Assembly: GCF_036634175.1 (NCBI RefSeq)
Contig: NZ_JAZIFX010000001.1
Coordinates: 3,968,001-4,032,000, forward strand
Origin: Streptomyces sp. P9-A2
GTDB taxonomy: Bacteria > Actinomycetota > Actinomycetes > Streptomycetales > Streptomycetaceae
Reading direction: 5' to 3'
DNA: 64,000 nucleotides
Within the stretch, counting starts at the first letter, position 1, and the number at the start of each line of letters is the position of its first letter. The position numbers were made by a program, and so were the translations under genes. Positions 8,881 to 18,727 of the stretch are shown piece by piece. The notes under the pieces are model-generated. The model did no database searches. It worked only from the letters and a program-made list of their open reading frames with translations, and was not told where the DNA came from.

Positions 8881-9978
8881 TCACGACGACGACGGCTCGG
8901 GCTCCGGGGGCGACTTCGAGGGCGGTTCCGTCGACGCGTTGTGGCGTTGGCGCAGTTCGTCCAGGACTCCGAAGACCGCCGCCGTCACCGGTACCGCCAT
9001 CAGCATGCCGACGATTCCGGCGACCGAGGCACCGGCGGTGATGGCGATCAGGATGACCGCCGGATGCATCTGCACGGTGCGGCTCTGGATCATCGGCTGG
9101 AGCACGTTCCCCTCCAGCACCTGCACCGCGAGCACCACGCCGAGCACCCACAGGGCGATGAGGAATCCCCGGTCGGCCAGCGCCACCAGGACGGCCACCG
9201 CCCCGGAGATGAACGCCCCGAGGTAGGGGATGTACGCCCCGACGAAGACCAGCGCGCCCAGCCCGACGGCGCCCGGCACCTCGAGGATCAGCAGTCCGAC
9301 GGTGATGCAAACGGCGTCGATGAGGGCGATGAGGGTGGTCCCCCGCATGAAGCCCTCGACCCCGTCGAAGGCCCTCCGGGCCATGGCCAGCACCACGTCC
9401 CCGGAGTCGCCCGGCGCGAGCCCGCGCAGTTTCTCGCCGGCCCGGTCGGAGTCGCGCAGGAAGAAGAAGACGAGCAGCAGCGCGAGCACCGCCATGGTGA
9501 GCACCTGGCCCACCACGCCGACCCCGCTGATGACACCCGACGCGGCCGTACCCCCGAACTTGGACAGCAGATCGCGCGCGTTCGCCGCGATGTCGTCCAG
9601 GGAGGTGCCGGCCGCCCCGAAATGCCTGCTGAGATCGCGCGCCGCGGTCCTGAGCGAGGCGATGATCTGGTCCCCGGAGTCGATCAGCGCGGACACGACG
9701 ATGTACACCGCACCGCCGACCACCGCGACGACGGCGACACAGGTCAGCCCCGCCGAAAGGGACCGCTGCACGCCGGCCCGCACCATCCACCGGTGCAACG
9801 GCCGCAGCAGGGCCGTCCCGAGCAGGGCGAGCAGAATGGGAATCACGGCCGTCCGGAACTGCACGCACAGCAGCACCCCGACGTAACCGACCCCGCAGGC
9901 GAGCAGAATGACGACACACCAGGCGGCGAAACGCCGAACGGCTTCGGGCAGCAACGGAGATGACGACGAGTCCTGCAT
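8881..9978 (-). CDS. AI-2E family transporter (TqsA/PerM-like permease)
   Basis: 365-aa integral membrane protein with about eight hydrophobic segments: paired N-terminal helices (CVVILLACGVGYVGVLL, VIPILLALLGTALL), a ~70-residue soluble loop, then further helices ending in ILIAITAGASVAGIVGMLMA. This is the AI-2E/UPF0118 layout, whose members export autoinducer-2 or act as Na+(Li+)/H+ antiporters. The C-terminal ~20 residues are Pro/Glu/Ser-rich. It converges on the SpoIIE gene with an 85-bp gap of degenerate CCGCAAG/CCCACGAG repeats. Substrate unknown. Confidence 0.9.
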   Translation of the reverse strand: MQDSSSSPLLPEAVRRFAAWCVVILLACGVGYVGVLLCVQFRTAVIPILLALLGTALLRPLHRWMVRAGVQRSLSAGLTCVAVVAVVGGAVYIVVSALIDSGDQIIASLRTAARDLSRHFGAAGTSLDDIAANARDLLSKFGGTAASGVISGVGVVGQVLTMAVLALLLVFFFLRDSDRAGEKLRGLAPGDSGDVVLAMARRAFDGVEGFMRGTTLIALIDAVCITVGLLILEVPGAVGLGALVFVGAYIPYLGAFISGAVAVLVALADRGFLIALWVLGVVLAVQVLEGNVLQPMIQSRTVQMHPAVILIAITAGASVAGIVGMLMAVPVTAAVFGVLDELRQRHNASTEPPSKSPPEPEPSSS

Positions 9979-10148
9979 CGTCTCAGCCGATCACGCCGAG
10001 CACACCCTGTCCAGCCGCCGACCCGCCCGCACCCCGTCACCGCACCGGAAACGGCAGGCCGCCTCGGTCACGGTGCCAGGAACGGTGAACGGCCCCGCCC
10101 GGGGTCGGACGGGGCCGCCACATGCTCGGCCGGTCGGGGCGCCCAAAA

Positions 10149-10167
10149 TTCCCGGAAACCCCGGGAA
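10149..10167 (-). terminator. Short hairpin after the pirin gene
   Basis: TTCCCGG (10149-10155) pairs with CCGGGAA (10161-10167) around a 5-nt loop just beyond the pirin stop codon. A second GC hairpin (around 10090-10117) follows it. The rest of the 9979-10173 gap shows no gene. Confidence 0.5.
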
Positions 10168-10173
10168 CCCCGG

Positions 10174-11154
10174 TCAGGACTCCCGCGGTCCCGATGCCGA
10201 CATACCGTGCACGGCCGGGACGGTGCCCAGGCGGCCCTTCTGGAAGTCGTCGAAGGCCTGCTGGAGCTCCTCGCGGGTGTTCATCACGAACGGCCCGTAG
10301 TGCGCCATCGGCTCCCGGATCGGCTGTCCGCCGAGCAGGACGACCTCCAGGTCCGGCGTGTTGGAGTCCTGCTTCTCGTCCGCGCGGACGGTCAGCGAGC
10401 CACCGGCGCCGAAAACGGCCGTCTGCCCCAGGTGGACCGGACGGCGGTCGGTGCCCACGGACCCGCGGCCGGCCATCACGTAGGCGAGTCCGTTGAAGTC
10501 CTCGCGCCAGGGCAGGGTGATCTCGGCGCCCGGTGCCAGGGTCGCGTGGACCATCGTGATCGGCGTGTGCGTGATGCCGGGACCCTCGTGGCCGTCCAGT
10601 TCACCGGCGATGACCCGCAGCAGCGCGCCGCCGTCGGGGGAGGTGAGCAGCTGGACGCTGCCGCTGCGGATGTCCTGGTAGCGCGGCGCCATCATCTTGT
10701 CCTTGGCCGGCAGGTTCACCCACAGCTGGAGGCCGTGGAACAGCCCGCCGGACATGACCAGGGACTCCGGCGGCGATTCGATGTGCAGCAGACCGCCGCC
10801 CGCGGTCATCCACTGGGTGTCGCCGTCGGTGATGGTTCCGCCGCCACCGTTGGAGTCCTGGTGGTCGAAGATCCCGTCGACGATGTAGGTGACGGTCTCG
10901 AATCCGCGGTGCGGGTGCCAGGGGGTCCCCTTCGGCTCCCCGGGCGCGTAGTCCACCTCGCCCATCTGGTCCATCATGATGAACGGGTCGAGATGGCGGT
11001 AGTTGATCCCGGCGAACGCCCGGCGCACCGGAAAGCCCTCGCCCTCGAAACCGCTCGGCGCGGTCGTGACGGTGAGCACGGGGCGTGCCACGGCGTCGGC
11101 CGAAGCGGTCACACGGGGGAGCGTCAGCGTGTTCTCGACGGTCACTGCAGGCAT
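10174..11154 (-). CDS. Pirin family protein
   Basis: 326-aa cupin-fold protein. The pirin signature is clear: WHPHRGFETVTYIVDG carries the two N-terminal metal His residues, followed by a second His/Glu cluster (GGLLHIESPPE) that completes the Fe site. A C-terminal pirin domain ends with an oxyanion-type ALL...PIREPMAHYGPFVMNT. Pirins are often quercetin dioxygenases or redox co-regulators; which applies here cannot be told. The start at 11154 is chosen because a near-perfect AGAGGAGG lies 8 nt upstream; a longer frame to 11331 has no ribosome-binding site and a low-complexity N-terminus. An inverted repeat in the promoter suggests repression by a MarR/DUF24-type regulator. Confidence 0.92.
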   Translation of the reverse strand: MPAVTVENTLTLPRVTASADAVARPVLTVTTAPSGFEGEGFPVRRAFAGINYRHLDPFIMMDQMGEVDYAPGEPKGTPWHPHRGFETVTYIVDGIFDHQDSNGGGGTITDGDTQWMTAGGGLLHIESPPESLVMSGGLFHGLQLWVNLPAKDKMMAPRYQDIRSGSVQLLTSPDGGALLRVIAGELDGHEGPGITHTPITMVHATLAPGAEITLPWREDFNGLAYVMAGRGSVGTDRRPVHLGQTAVFGAGGSLTVRADEKQDSNTPDLEVVLLGGQPIREPMAHYGPFVMNTREELQQAFDDFQKGRLGTVPAVHGMSASGPRES

Positions 11155-11184
11155 GTCGGTACCTCCTCTTTGTACGACCATTTT

Positions 11185-11200
11185 AGTTGAGCATTGAACT
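11185..11200. promoter_or_regulatory. Candidate operator in the pirin promoter
   Basis: AGTTGAGCATTGAACT: outer half-sites AGTT/AACT are perfect and the inner bases partly symmetrical. It sits in an AT-rich island 31-46 bp upstream of the pirin start, the usual place for a redox-sensing MarR/HxlR repressor. The regulator is not in the window. Confidence 0.45.
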
Positions 11201-11367
11201 TTCTGCCAGCGGTAACAGAGAAAGCCCGGAGGGCATTCCCTCCGGGCTCGGCAGGTTCCGGGGCGTGCGGAGATCACCCGCCCGTCACACGGCGACGGCA
11301 ACCTCGACGACAGTGACACCGGCGACGGCACCGGGCGTACCCGCGGCCGGGGCGTCAGGGGCAGGCC

Positions 11368-11862
<495 letters not shown>

Positions 11863-12034
11863 GCGCGCAAGCGTACCGAGAGCACCGGAGGGGCGGGCGG
11901 GTACGGGCGGATAAGGCGGGGCGGACAAGGCGGGGCGGGCAGGGGATCCTTCCCGGCGATCCGCGGCCGGGCGCTCCGGGGAGCCCTCGGGGGCGTATCT
12001 CGTCACAGATGGCCGGATCGGGCTTGCTTCTTAT

Positions 12035-12046
12035 TACTGGCGGGTA
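12035..12046. promoter_or_regulatory. Palindromic box upstream of the acyl-CoA dehydrogenase
   Basis: TACTGGCGGGTA: the outer TAC/GTA and central GC are symmetrical. It lies about 90 bp before the dehydrogenase start and overlaps a TTGCTT...TAGCAT promoter-like pair. Its form is like the short boxes of TetR-type fatty-acid regulators, but the regulator is unknown. Confidence 0.35.
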
Positions 12047-12133
12047 GCATCATCGTAGCCACTTGTCGGAATGCAAACCTGTGCGAGGAATCAAGTGCCT
12101 CGCCGATCTCTCTACGGACCGGGAGCCGTCACC

Positions 12134-13960
12134 ATGGGGCACTACAAGTCCAATCTCCGCGACATCGAGTTCAACCTGTTCGAGGTCCTCGGGCGCGACA
12201 AGCTGTACGGCACCGGACCGTTCGAAGAGATGGACGTCGACACCGCGAAGAGCGTCCTCGAGGAGCTGGCCCGCCTCTCGGAGAACGAGCTGGCCGAGTC
12301 CTTCGCCGACGCCGACCGCAACCCGCCGGTCTTCGACCCGGAGACCAACACCGCGCCGGTTCCCGCTTCCTTCAAGAAGAGCTACCAGGCCTTCATGGAC
12401 TCCGAGTACTGGCGGCTGGGCATACCCGAGGCCGTCGGCGGCACGCCGGCGCCCCCCACCCTGATCTGGGCGTACGCCGAGCTGATCCTGGGCGCCAACC
12501 CGGCCGTGTGGATGTACTCCTCCGGCCCCGCCTTCGCCGGGATCATGTACAACGAGGGCAATGACGCGCAGAAGAAGATCGCGCAGATCGCCGTCGAGCG
12601 GCAGTGGGGCTCCACCATGGTGCTCACCGAGCCGGACGCGGGCTCGGACGTGGGTGCCGGCCGCACCAAGGCCGTGCGGCAGGAGGACGGCTCCTGGCAC
12701 ATCGAGGGCGTGAAGCGGTTCATCACCTCGGGTGAGCACGACATGTCGGAGAACATCTTCCACTACGTGCTCGCGCGTCCCGAGGGTGCCGGCCCCGGCA
12801 CCAAGGGCCTGTCCCTCTTCCTCGTCCCGAAGTACCTCTTCGACTTCGAGACCGGCGAGCTGGGCGAGCGCAACGGCGTCTACGCCACGAACGTCGAGCA
12901 CAAGATGGGCCTGAAGGCGTCCAACACCTGCGAGATGACCTTCGGCGACCGGCACCCCGCCAAGGGCTGGCTGATCGGCGACAAGCACGACGGCATCCGC
13001 CAGATGTTCCGCATCATCGAGCTCGCCCGCATGATGGTCGGCACGAAGGCGATCTCCACCCTCTCCACCGGCTACCTCAACGCGCTGGAGTACGCCAAGG
13101 AGCGCGTCCAGGGCCCGGACCTCGCGAACTTCATGGACAAGGCCGCGCCCAAGGTCACCATCACCCACCACCCCGACGTGCGCCGCTCGCTGATGACGCA
13201 GAAGGCGTACGCGGAGGGCATGCGCGCGCTCGTCCTGTACACCGCCTCGGTGCAGGACACGATCGAGGTCAGGACGGCCGCGGGCGAGGACGTCTCTGCC
13301 GAGCACGCGCTCAACGACCTGCTCCTGCCCATCGTCAAGGGCTACGGCTCCGAGAAGGGCTACGAGCAGCTCGCCCAGTCGCTGCAGACCTTCGGCGGCT
13401 CCGGCTTCCTGCAGGAGTACCCGATCGAGCAGTACATCCGCGACTCCAAGATCGACACCCTGTACGAGGGCACCACCGCGATCCAGGGCCAGGACTTCTT
13501 CTTCCGGAAGATCGTCCGCAACCAGGGCGCGGCCCTGAACTCGATCGCCGAGGACATCAAGCAGTTCCTCGCCCTCGGCACCGGCGGCGAGGAGCTGTCG
13601 GGCGCCCGCGAGCACCTGGCCAAGGCCACCGTCGAGCTGGAGGCCATCGTCGGCCTGATGCTCACCGACCTCGCGGCCACCGAGCAGGACGTCAAGAACA
13701 TCTACAAGGTGGGCCTGAACACCACCCGCCTGCTGATGGCCTCCGGTGACGTGATCGTCGGCCACCTGCTCCTCAAGGGTGCCGCGGTCGCCGCCGAGAA
13801 GCTCCAGACGGCCTCCGCCAAGGACGTCCCCTTCTACACCGGAAAGATCGCCGCGGCGAAGTTCTTCGCGGCCAACGTCCTGCCCGGCGTCACCCTGGCA
13901 CGCAAGGTCGCCGAGGGCGTCGAGCTGGACCTGATGGAGCTGGACGAGGCCGCCTTCTAG
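12134..13960 (+). CDS. Acyl-CoA dehydrogenase (long FadE/DmdC-like form)
   Basis: 608-aa flavoprotein that oxidises acyl-CoA to enoyl-CoA. Order of features: N-terminal helical domain, the middle beta domain with [15 protein letters not shown] (FAD/substrate loop, ~residues 160-175), FITSGEHD, then the C-terminal helical bundle. The latter has the typical [17 protein letters not shown] and the catalytic Glu in [12 protein letters not shown] (~residue 450). An extra ~120-residue helical extension follows, which marks the long class (FadE5/DmdC type) rather than the 380-aa short-chain enzymes. The start ATG at 12134 is preferred for alignment with [17 protein letters not shown], the usual N-terminus of this class. 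It is monocistronic, followed by a hairpin terminator. Chain-length preference cannot be read from sequence. Confidence 0.93.
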   Translation: MGHYKSNLRDIEFNLFEVLGRDKLYGTGPFEEMDVDTAKSVLEELARLSENELAESFADADRNPPVFDPETNTAPVPASFKKSYQAFMDSEYWRLGIPEAVGGTPAPPTLIWAYAELILGANPAVWMYSSGPAFAGIMYNEGNDAQKKIAQIAVERQWGSTMVLTEPDAGSDVGAGRTKAVRQEDGSWHIEGVKRFITSGEHDMSENIFHYVLARPEGAGPGTKGLSLFLVPKYLFDFETGELGERNGVYATNVEHKMGLKASNTCEMTFGDRHPAKGWLIGDKHDGIRQMFRIIELARMMVGTKAISTLSTGYLNALEYAKERVQGPDLANFMDKAAPKVTITHHPDVRRSLMTQKAYAEGMRALVLYTASVQDTIEVRTAAGEDVSAEHALNDLLLPIVKGYGSEKGYEQLAQSLQTFGGSGFLQEYPIEQYIRDSKIDTLYEGTTAIQGQDFFFRKIVRNQGAALNSIAEDIKQFLALGTGGEELSGAREHLAKATVELEAIVGLMLTDLAATEQDVKNIYKVGLNTTRLLMASGDVIVGHLLLKGAAVAAEKLQTASAKDVPFYTGKIAAAKFFAANVLPGVTLARKVAEGVELDLMELDEAAF

Positions 13961-14044
13961 GACCTTCCGGCACAGATCACGCGGGAGCGGACGGAACCGT
14001 CCGATCCCGCTCCCGATCCCGTCCGATCCTCTCCGCGCCCGTAC

Positions 14045-14078
14045 GAGGGCCCGCTTCCGCACCGGGAAGCGGGCCCTC
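14045..14078 (+). terminator. Terminator after the acyl-CoA dehydrogenase
   Basis: Perfect 14-bp arms (14045-14058 / 14065-14078, GAGGGCCCGCTTCC) around a 6-nt loop, 85 bp downstream of the stop and 21 bp before the next start codon. Confidence 0.8.
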
Positions 14079-14098
14079 GCCCTCGTTATGGTGAACTC

Positions 14099-15442
14099 AT
14101 GAGCGAACCCGCCCGCCCGTCTGCCGCCGCCCCTCCACGGAGCGCCGCGCGCGCGCCCCTCACCTTCGACCGCGGCCACACCGACGACCTCATGACCTTC
14201 CTCGCCGCCTCACCCACGCCGTACCACGCGGTGGCGAACGCCGCCGAGCGGCTGGAGAAGGCGGGCTTCCGGCAGGTCATGGAGACGGACGCCTGGGACG
14301 GGGCCGTCGGCGGCAAGTACGTCCTGCGCGGCGGCGCGATCATCGCCTGGTACGTCCCCGAGGGCGCGGCACCCCACACGCCGTTCCGGATCGTCGGCGC
14401 CCACACCGACTCCCCCAACCTGCGGGTGAAGCCGCGGCCCGACACCGGGACGCAGGGCTGGCGCCAGGTGGCCGTGGAGATCTACGGCGGTCCGCTGCTC
14501 AACTCCTGGCTCGACCGTGACCTCGGCCTGGCCGGCCGGCTGTCCCTGCGGGACGGCTCGACCCGGCTGGTGAACGTCGACCGGCCGCTGCTGCGCGTCC
14601 CGCAGCTCGCCATCCACCTGGACCGCTCGGTGAACGCCGACGGCCTCAAGCTCGACAAGCAGCGCCACATGCAGCCGGTCTGGGGCCTGGGCGAGGACGT
14701 GCGCGACGGCGACCTCATCGCCTTCCTGGAGGACACCGCCGGGATCCCGTCCGGCGAGGTCACCGGCTGGGACCTGATGGTGCACTCCGTGGAGCCGCCG
14801 GCGTACCTGGGCCGCGACAAGGAGCTGCTGGCCGGCCCGCGCATGGACAACCTGCTGTCCGTGCACGCCGGTACGGCCGCGCTGACGGCGGTCGCCGCGT
14901 CCGGCGGGCTGCCCTTCATCCCCGTCCTGGCCGCCTTCGACCACGAGGAGAACGGCTCCCAGTCCGACACCGGTGCGGACGGACCGCTGCTCGGCGGCGT
15001 GCTGGAGCGCTCGGTGTTCGCCCGCGGCGGCTCCTACGAGGACCGGGCGCGTGCCTTCGCCGGCACCGTCTGCCTCTCCTCGGACACCGGTCACGCCGTC
15101 CACCCCAACTACGCGGAGCGGCACGACCCGACACACCACCCGCGCGTCGACGGCGGCCCGATCCTCAAGGTCAACGTCAACAACCGCTACGCGACGGACG
15201 GTTCGGGCCGGTCCGTGTTCGCGGCGGCCTGTGAGAAGGCGGGCGTGCCCTTCCAGTCGTTCGTCTCCAACAACTCCATGCCGTGCGGCACCACGATCGG
15301 CCCGATCACCGCGGCACGGCACGGCATCAGGACCGTCGACATCGGCGTGGCCATCCTGTCGATGCACAGCGCGCGCGAACTGTGCGGCGCGAAGGACCCG
15401 TTCCTCCTGACGAACGCGCTGACGGCGTTCCTGGAGGGGTAG
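14099..15442 (+). CDS. M18 family aminopeptidase
   Basis: 447-aa cytoplasmic di-zinc metallopeptidase of the aspartyl/ApeB type that removes N-terminal residues from peptides. Metal and catalytic residues are visible in order: GAHTDSP (His, Asp), PRMDNL (bridging Asp), DHEENGS (catalytic Glu and metal Glu), SSDTGHAVHPNY (Asp) and ILSMHSAREL (last His). Length and order are those of bacterial M18 enzymes. The first ~22 residues are a low-complexity Ala/Pro/Arg leader before FDRGHTDDLM. A terminator precedes it and no operon partner is evident; the following 180 bp hold only short AACCGGA repeats. Confidence 0.94.
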   Translation: MSEPARPSAAAPPRSAARAPLTFDRGHTDDLMTFLAASPTPYHAVANAAERLEKAGFRQVMETDAWDGAVGGKYVLRGGAIIAWYVPEGAAPHTPFRIVGAHTDSPNLRVKPRPDTGTQGWRQVAVEIYGGPLLNSWLDRDLGLAGRLSLRDGSTRLVNVDRPLLRVPQLAIHLDRSVNADGLKLDKQRHMQPVWGLGEDVRDGDLIAFLEDTAGIPSGEVTGWDLMVHSVEPPAYLGRDKELLAGPRMDNLLSVHAGTAALTAVAASGGLPFIPVLAAFDHEENGSQSDTGADGPLLGGVLERSVFARGGSYEDRARAFAGTVCLSSDTGHAVHPNYAERHDPTHHPRVDGGPILKVNVNNRYATDGSGRSVFAAACEKAGVPFQSFVSNNSMPCGTTIGPITAARHGIRTVDIGVAILSMHSARELCGAKDPFLLTNALTAFLEG

Positions 15443-15624
15443 GGGCGCCTGCCCCGTCACCGGCCGCGTGCGCCGGGGAACGAGTCGGCCTCCCGCGGGA
15501 GCTCCGCGTCTCCCGACGGGAGGTCAACTCGGCGCCGAAGCATGAGTGATGGCTCTCCGGGTACCCGGAGGCAACCGGAAGGACCGGGGAAGAACCGGAA
15601 GAACCGGATGGGAAGGCGGCACTC

Positions 15625-15873
15625 ATGGGACTCGGAGGGTGCATCATCCTGATCGCCGCAGGGGCGATCCTCACCTTCGCGACCGACTGGGACATGCAGG
15701 GAGTCAACCTGAACCTGGTCGGCGTCATCTTCATGATCGTCGGTCTGATCGGCGTGGCGACCTTCAGCAGCATCGCCCGGCGCAGGCGTGTCGTCGTTCC
15801 GCCGGCCACACCGGTCATCGACGACACCCGCCCGCGCGGCCGCGACGGATACAGCGACGGATACGGGGTCTGA
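15625..15873 (+). CDS. DUF6458-like two-helix membrane protein
   Basis: 82 aa. The N-terminal part MGLGGCIILIAAGAILTFA is a membrane helix, followed by a short loop WDMQGVNLNLVGV and a second helix FMIVGLIGVATF. An Arg-rich cytoplasmic stretch (ARRRR) and a disordered Gly/Asp/Tyr tail complete it. This is the pattern of the actinobacterial DUF6458 family, whose function is unknown. GGAAGG stands about 10 nt before the ATG. It seems to be a single gene. Confidence 0.8.
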   Translation: MGLGGCIILIAAGAILTFATDWDMQGVNLNLVGVIFMIVGLIGVATFSSIARRRRVVVPPATPVIDDTRPRGRDGYSDGYGV

Positions 15874-15902
15874 GCGAGCGTCACCGGGACCCGTACGCCA
15901 CG

Positions 15903-15937
15903 CTCATGCCATGTACACCACTCATGCCATGTACACC
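15903..15937. repeat. 17-bp direct repeat pair
   Basis: CTCATGCCATGTACACC occurs at 15903-15919 and again at 15921-15937, one base apart, about 80 bp upstream of the next gene. It may be an operator with tandem sites or a replication-slippage product. Confidence 0.5.
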
Positions 15938-16018
15938 GCATGTGCCGGGGTACGCCGCATGCCGACAATCGGCCTAGTGACGGCGTCGGGAGGCGGACCG
16001 CGGGGCACCCGTGATGGC

Positions 16019-16510
16019 ATGAGATTCCTCGTACGCGACCGGCTCCTCGGAATCGGTGACGACTACTGGATCGAGGACGACCAAGGCAACAAGGTCTTCC
16101 TCGTCGACGGCAAGGCCATGCGGCTGCGGGACACCTTCGAACTGAAGGACGTCCGGGGCCGGGTGCTCATCGACATCCGCAAGAAGATGTTCGCCCTGCG
16201 CGACACCATGGTGATCGAGCGGGACGGCGAGGCGCTGGCGGCGATCCGGCGCAAGCGGCTGTCCCTGCTGCGCAACCACTACCGGGTCGCCCTGGCCGAC
16301 GGCACCGAACTGGACGTCAGCGGCAAGATCCTCGACCGCGAGTTCGCCGTGGAGTACGACGGCGAACTACTCGCCGTGATCTCGCGGCGCTGGCGGCACA
16401 TCCGGGAGACGTACGGCGTCGACGTCGTACGGGACGACGCGGACCCGGCGCTGCTGATCGCGGTGGCGGTGTGCGTGATCCACCTGGCGGAGAAGGAGCG
16501 GGAGGGCTAG
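16019..16510 (+). CDS. LURP-one-related (Tubby-like) family protein
   Basis: 163 aa. The sequence is a succession of short strands with a repeated pattern: RFLVRDRLLGIGDDYWIED, GNKVFLVDGKAMRLRDTFELKD, VLIDIRKKMFALRDTMVIE, then RVALADGTELDVSGKILDREF and IRETYGVDV. This is the LOR/YxjI beta-barrel fold related to phospholipid scramblases and Tubby. The C-terminal helix DPALLIAVAVCVIHLAEK is hydrophobic, as usual in this family. The ATG at 16019 begins the first strand; a longer frame upstream has no recognisable sequence. Function unknown, possibly membrane-lipid associated. The gene ends immediately before a 46-bp tandem repeat. Confidence 0.82.
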   Translation: MRFLVRDRLLGIGDDYWIEDDQGNKVFLVDGKAMRLRDTFELKDVRGRVLIDIRKKMFALRDTMVIERDGEALAAIRRKRLSLLRNHYRVALADGTELDVSGKILDREFAVEYDGELLAVISRRWRHIRETYGVDVVRDDADPALLIAVAVCVIHLAEKEREG

Positions 16511-16511
16511 G

Positions 16512-16724
16512 GACCGGCGAACAGGAGAGCCGGGGACCGGCAAGCGGCAAAACTGCGGACCGGCGAACAGGAGAGCCGAGGACCGGCAAACGGCAAAACT
16601 GCGGACCGGCGAACAGGAGAGCCGAGGACCGGCAAGCGGCAAAACTGCGGACCGGCGAACAGGAGAGCCGAGGGCCGGCAAACGGCAAAGCTGAGGGCCG
16701 GCGAACAGGAGAGCCGAGGACCGG
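16512..16724. repeat. 46-bp minisatellite, 4.6 copies
   Basis: Units begin at 16512, 16558, 16604, 16650 and 16696 (the last partial). Each contains GACCGGCGAACAGGAGAGCC and a GGCAAACGGCAAAACTGCG-like half. Copies differ at only a few positions. The unit length is not a multiple of three, and the array lies between two convergent genes, so it is non-coding. Confidence 0.95.
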
Positions 16725-16785
16725 CCCCAGGGCTCGCCCCGGAACTGCTCGGGGCCCGCCCGGGTCCGTTCCCCGGGGCGGGGGC

Positions 16786-17604
16786 TCAGCGGTGCGGGCG
16801 GTCCAGGCCGAGGACGCGGTCCTTGAGGACCGGGAACCGATCGCGGGTCTTCGCCACCTCCGCCGGGTCGAAGTCCACCGTGAGGACCTGCTCCCCGGGG
16901 CCGGCCTCCGCCAGGACCTCTCCCCACGGATCGACCACGATCGAGTGACCCGCCTGCGGAACTCCGGCGTGGGTCCCGGCCGTTCCGCACGCGAGGACGT
17001 ACGCCTGGTTCTCCACGGCCCGCGCCCGCGCCAGGAGCGTCCAGTGGGACCGGCGGCGCTCCGGCCAGCCCGCCGGGACGACGAGCGTCTCGGCACCGGC
17101 GTCGACGAGGGCGCGGAAGAGTTCGGGGAAGCGCAGGTCGTAGCAGGTCGCGACGCCGAGCGTGGTGTGCGGCAACGGCACGGTCACCGGCGTGTCGCCC
17201 GCGCTCATCAGGACGGCCTCGCCCCGGTCGAAGCCGAAGCGGTGGATCTTGCGGTAGACGGCGGCCAGGTCGCCGGCGGGGGAGAGGACGAGCGAGGTGT
17301 TGTAGAGCGGTCCGTCGCCCGTGGCGGAGCCACCGTCGACGGCGGCCCGCTCCGGGACGGAGCCCGCGTGCAGCCACACTCCCGCGTCGCGCGCGGCCGC
17401 GGCCATGGCCTCCAGGGTCGGCCCGTGGAGGGGTTCCGCCTCGCGCGCGAAGTCCTCGTGGGCGAACGCGCCGGTCGTCCACAGCTCCGGCAGGACGACG
17501 AGGTCGGCCCCGGCCTGTTCCCGTACCAGAGCGGCGACCCTGCGCCGACGGGATTCGACCGATTCGCCCTCGTTCACGGCGACTTGGAGCAACGAAGCGC
17601 GCAC
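16786..17604 (-). CDS. Carbon-nitrogen hydrolase (nitrilase superfamily)
   Basis: 272-aa amidase of the Nit/omega-amidase type. The Glu-Lys-Cys triad is complete: Glu40 in VVLPELW, Lys119 in VYRKIHRFG, and Cys154 in VATCYDLRFPE. The last motif with CYDLRFPELFR resembles omega-amidase/Nit2 proteins that hydrolyse alpha-keto acid amides or deaminated glutathione; the physiological substrate is not certain. The GTG at 17604 is chosen because the protein then begins at the first strand (RASLLQVAV), whereas a longer frame to 17664 adds Arg/Cys-rich sequence. The 3' end faces the minisatellite. It is divergent from the isomerase gene, with a 218-bp gap. Confidence 0.92.
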   Translation of the reverse strand: MRASLLQVAVNEGESVESRRRRVAALVREQAGADLVVLPELWTTGAFAHEDFAREAEPLHGPTLEAMAAAARDAGVWLHAGSVPERAAVDGGSATGDGPLYNTSLVLSPAGDLAAVYRKIHRFGFDRGEAVLMSAGDTPVTVPLPHTTLGVATCYDLRFPELFRALVDAGAETLVVPAGWPERRRSHWTLLARARAVENQAYVLACGTAGTHAGVPQAGHSIVVDPWGEVLAEAGPGEQVLTVDFDPAEVAKTRDRFPVLKDRVLGLDRPHR

Positions 17605-17691
17605 AATACCACCGTCCTGGCATTCGACTCGTCGGCACGGCCTACGATCGTCACACGAAAGCACTGCCGGGGTGCCTCACAGCAGCGTAAC

Positions 17692-17742
17692 TTGGGGGCC
17701 CTCCCGGTTCGAGCGTAATCGAGAACCGGGGGAGTCCCCAGA
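17692..17742. repeat. REP-like hairpin element (copy E)
   Basis: GGGGGCCCTCCCGGTTCGAG is followed by a near-complementary GAGAACCGGGGGAG, giving CCCGGTTC/GAACCGGG arms around an interrupted loop. It resembles the GGGGG...TCCCCC hairpins found at four other places in this window, and lies in the divergent nitrilase/isomerase promoter region. Confidence 0.55.
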
Positions 17743-17822
17743 CGCCCGCCGAGCGCAGCCACCGCCCACTGGCACCGCCGCCACAACCTGCCCGTGTACC
17801 GACCGCCGAGGGGTCCCGTTCC

Positions 17823-18647
17823 GTGAGTCTGCATCCCACCCTCCAGCCCTACGCCGACGCCTGGAACCAGTCCGTCGAGGCGATATCCGAGCTGGTGCAG
17901 CCGCTCGTGGAGGCCGACTGGAACCGGCGGACGCCGTGCCCGGGGTGGTCGGTCCGCGATGTGGTCTCCCACGTCATCGGTCTGGACAGCGAGATGCTGG
18001 GCGACCCGCGCCCGATCCACACACTGCCGCGCGACCTGTTCCACGTCACCAACGACCAGCAGCGCTACACGGAGATCCAGGTCGACGTACGCCGCCACCA
18101 CACGGCGCCGGAGATGACCTCCGAGCTGGAGTACACGATCATCCGCCGCAACCGCCAGCTGCGGAACGAGTCGCGTGAGCCGGGCAGGACGGTGCGCGGC
18201 CCGCTCGGCTCGGAGCTCACGCTGGAGGAGTCCATGCGCCGGCACGCGTTCGACGTGTGGGTGCACGAGCAGGACCTGCGCGCGGCCCTCGGCCGCCCCG
18301 GCGGCCTCGACTCCCCCGGCGCGCACATCGCCCGCGACGTGCTGCTCGCGGAGCTGCCGCGGGTGGTCGCCGAGAAGGCCCAGGCACCGCGCAGCTCGGC
18401 CGTGGTCATCGACGTCCACGGGCCCGTGGAGTTCCTGCGCACCATCCGCGTCGACATCCAGGGCCGCGGCACGCTGGAGACCGCCCCGGCGCTCGGCCCG
18501 GCCGTCACGCTCGGCCTCGACTGGGAGACGTACGTCCGCCTGGCATGCGGCCGGGTGACGCCGGACGCGGTGTCGGACCGGCTGAAGACGGAGGGCGACC
18601 CGGACCTGGCGGCGGCGATCCTGCGGCACTTCGCGGTGACGCGGTAG
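17823..18647 (+). CDS. Maleylpyruvate-isomerase-family mycothiol-dependent enzyme
   Basis: 274 aa. The N-terminal DinB/MDMPI helical bundle (residues ~1-170) has the metal-binding His pattern of the mycothiol-dependent maleylpyruvate isomerase family: CPGWSVRDVVSHVIGLDSEMLG near residues 40-60 and RRHAFDVWVHEQDLR near 140-155. The C-terminal ~90 residues form the SCP2-like domain. Mycothiol is the actinobacterial low-molecular thiol, so this fits the host. Members transfer or isomerise via mycothiol; this one may be a generic S-transferase. The GTG at 17823 is the only start preceding SLHPTLQPYADAW. It stands alone, with a divergent nitrilase upstream. Confidence 0.85.
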   Translation: MSLHPTLQPYADAWNQSVEAISELVQPLVEADWNRRTPCPGWSVRDVVSHVIGLDSEMLGDPRPIHTLPRDLFHVTNDQQRYTEIQVDVRRHHTAPEMTSELEYTIIRRNRQLRNESREPGRTVRGPLGSELTLEESMRRHAFDVWVHEQDLRAALGRPGGLDSPGAHIARDVLLAELPRVVAEKAQAPRSSAVVIDVHGPVEFLRTIRVDIQGRGTLETAPALGPAVTLGLDWETYVRLACGRVTPDAVSDRLKTEGDPDLAAAILRHFAVTR

Positions 18648-18727
18648 GACCTGCCGGCGGAAGCGGGGGCCGCCGGGGCCCCGGACGGCACCCGGGGGAC
18701 GGGTGCCCGGGCCCCGGCCACCCGTCC

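Noticed and set aside
16512..16724. CRISPR array
   Set aside because: Repeats are contiguous, without spacers, and no cas genes are nearby; it is a minisatellite.
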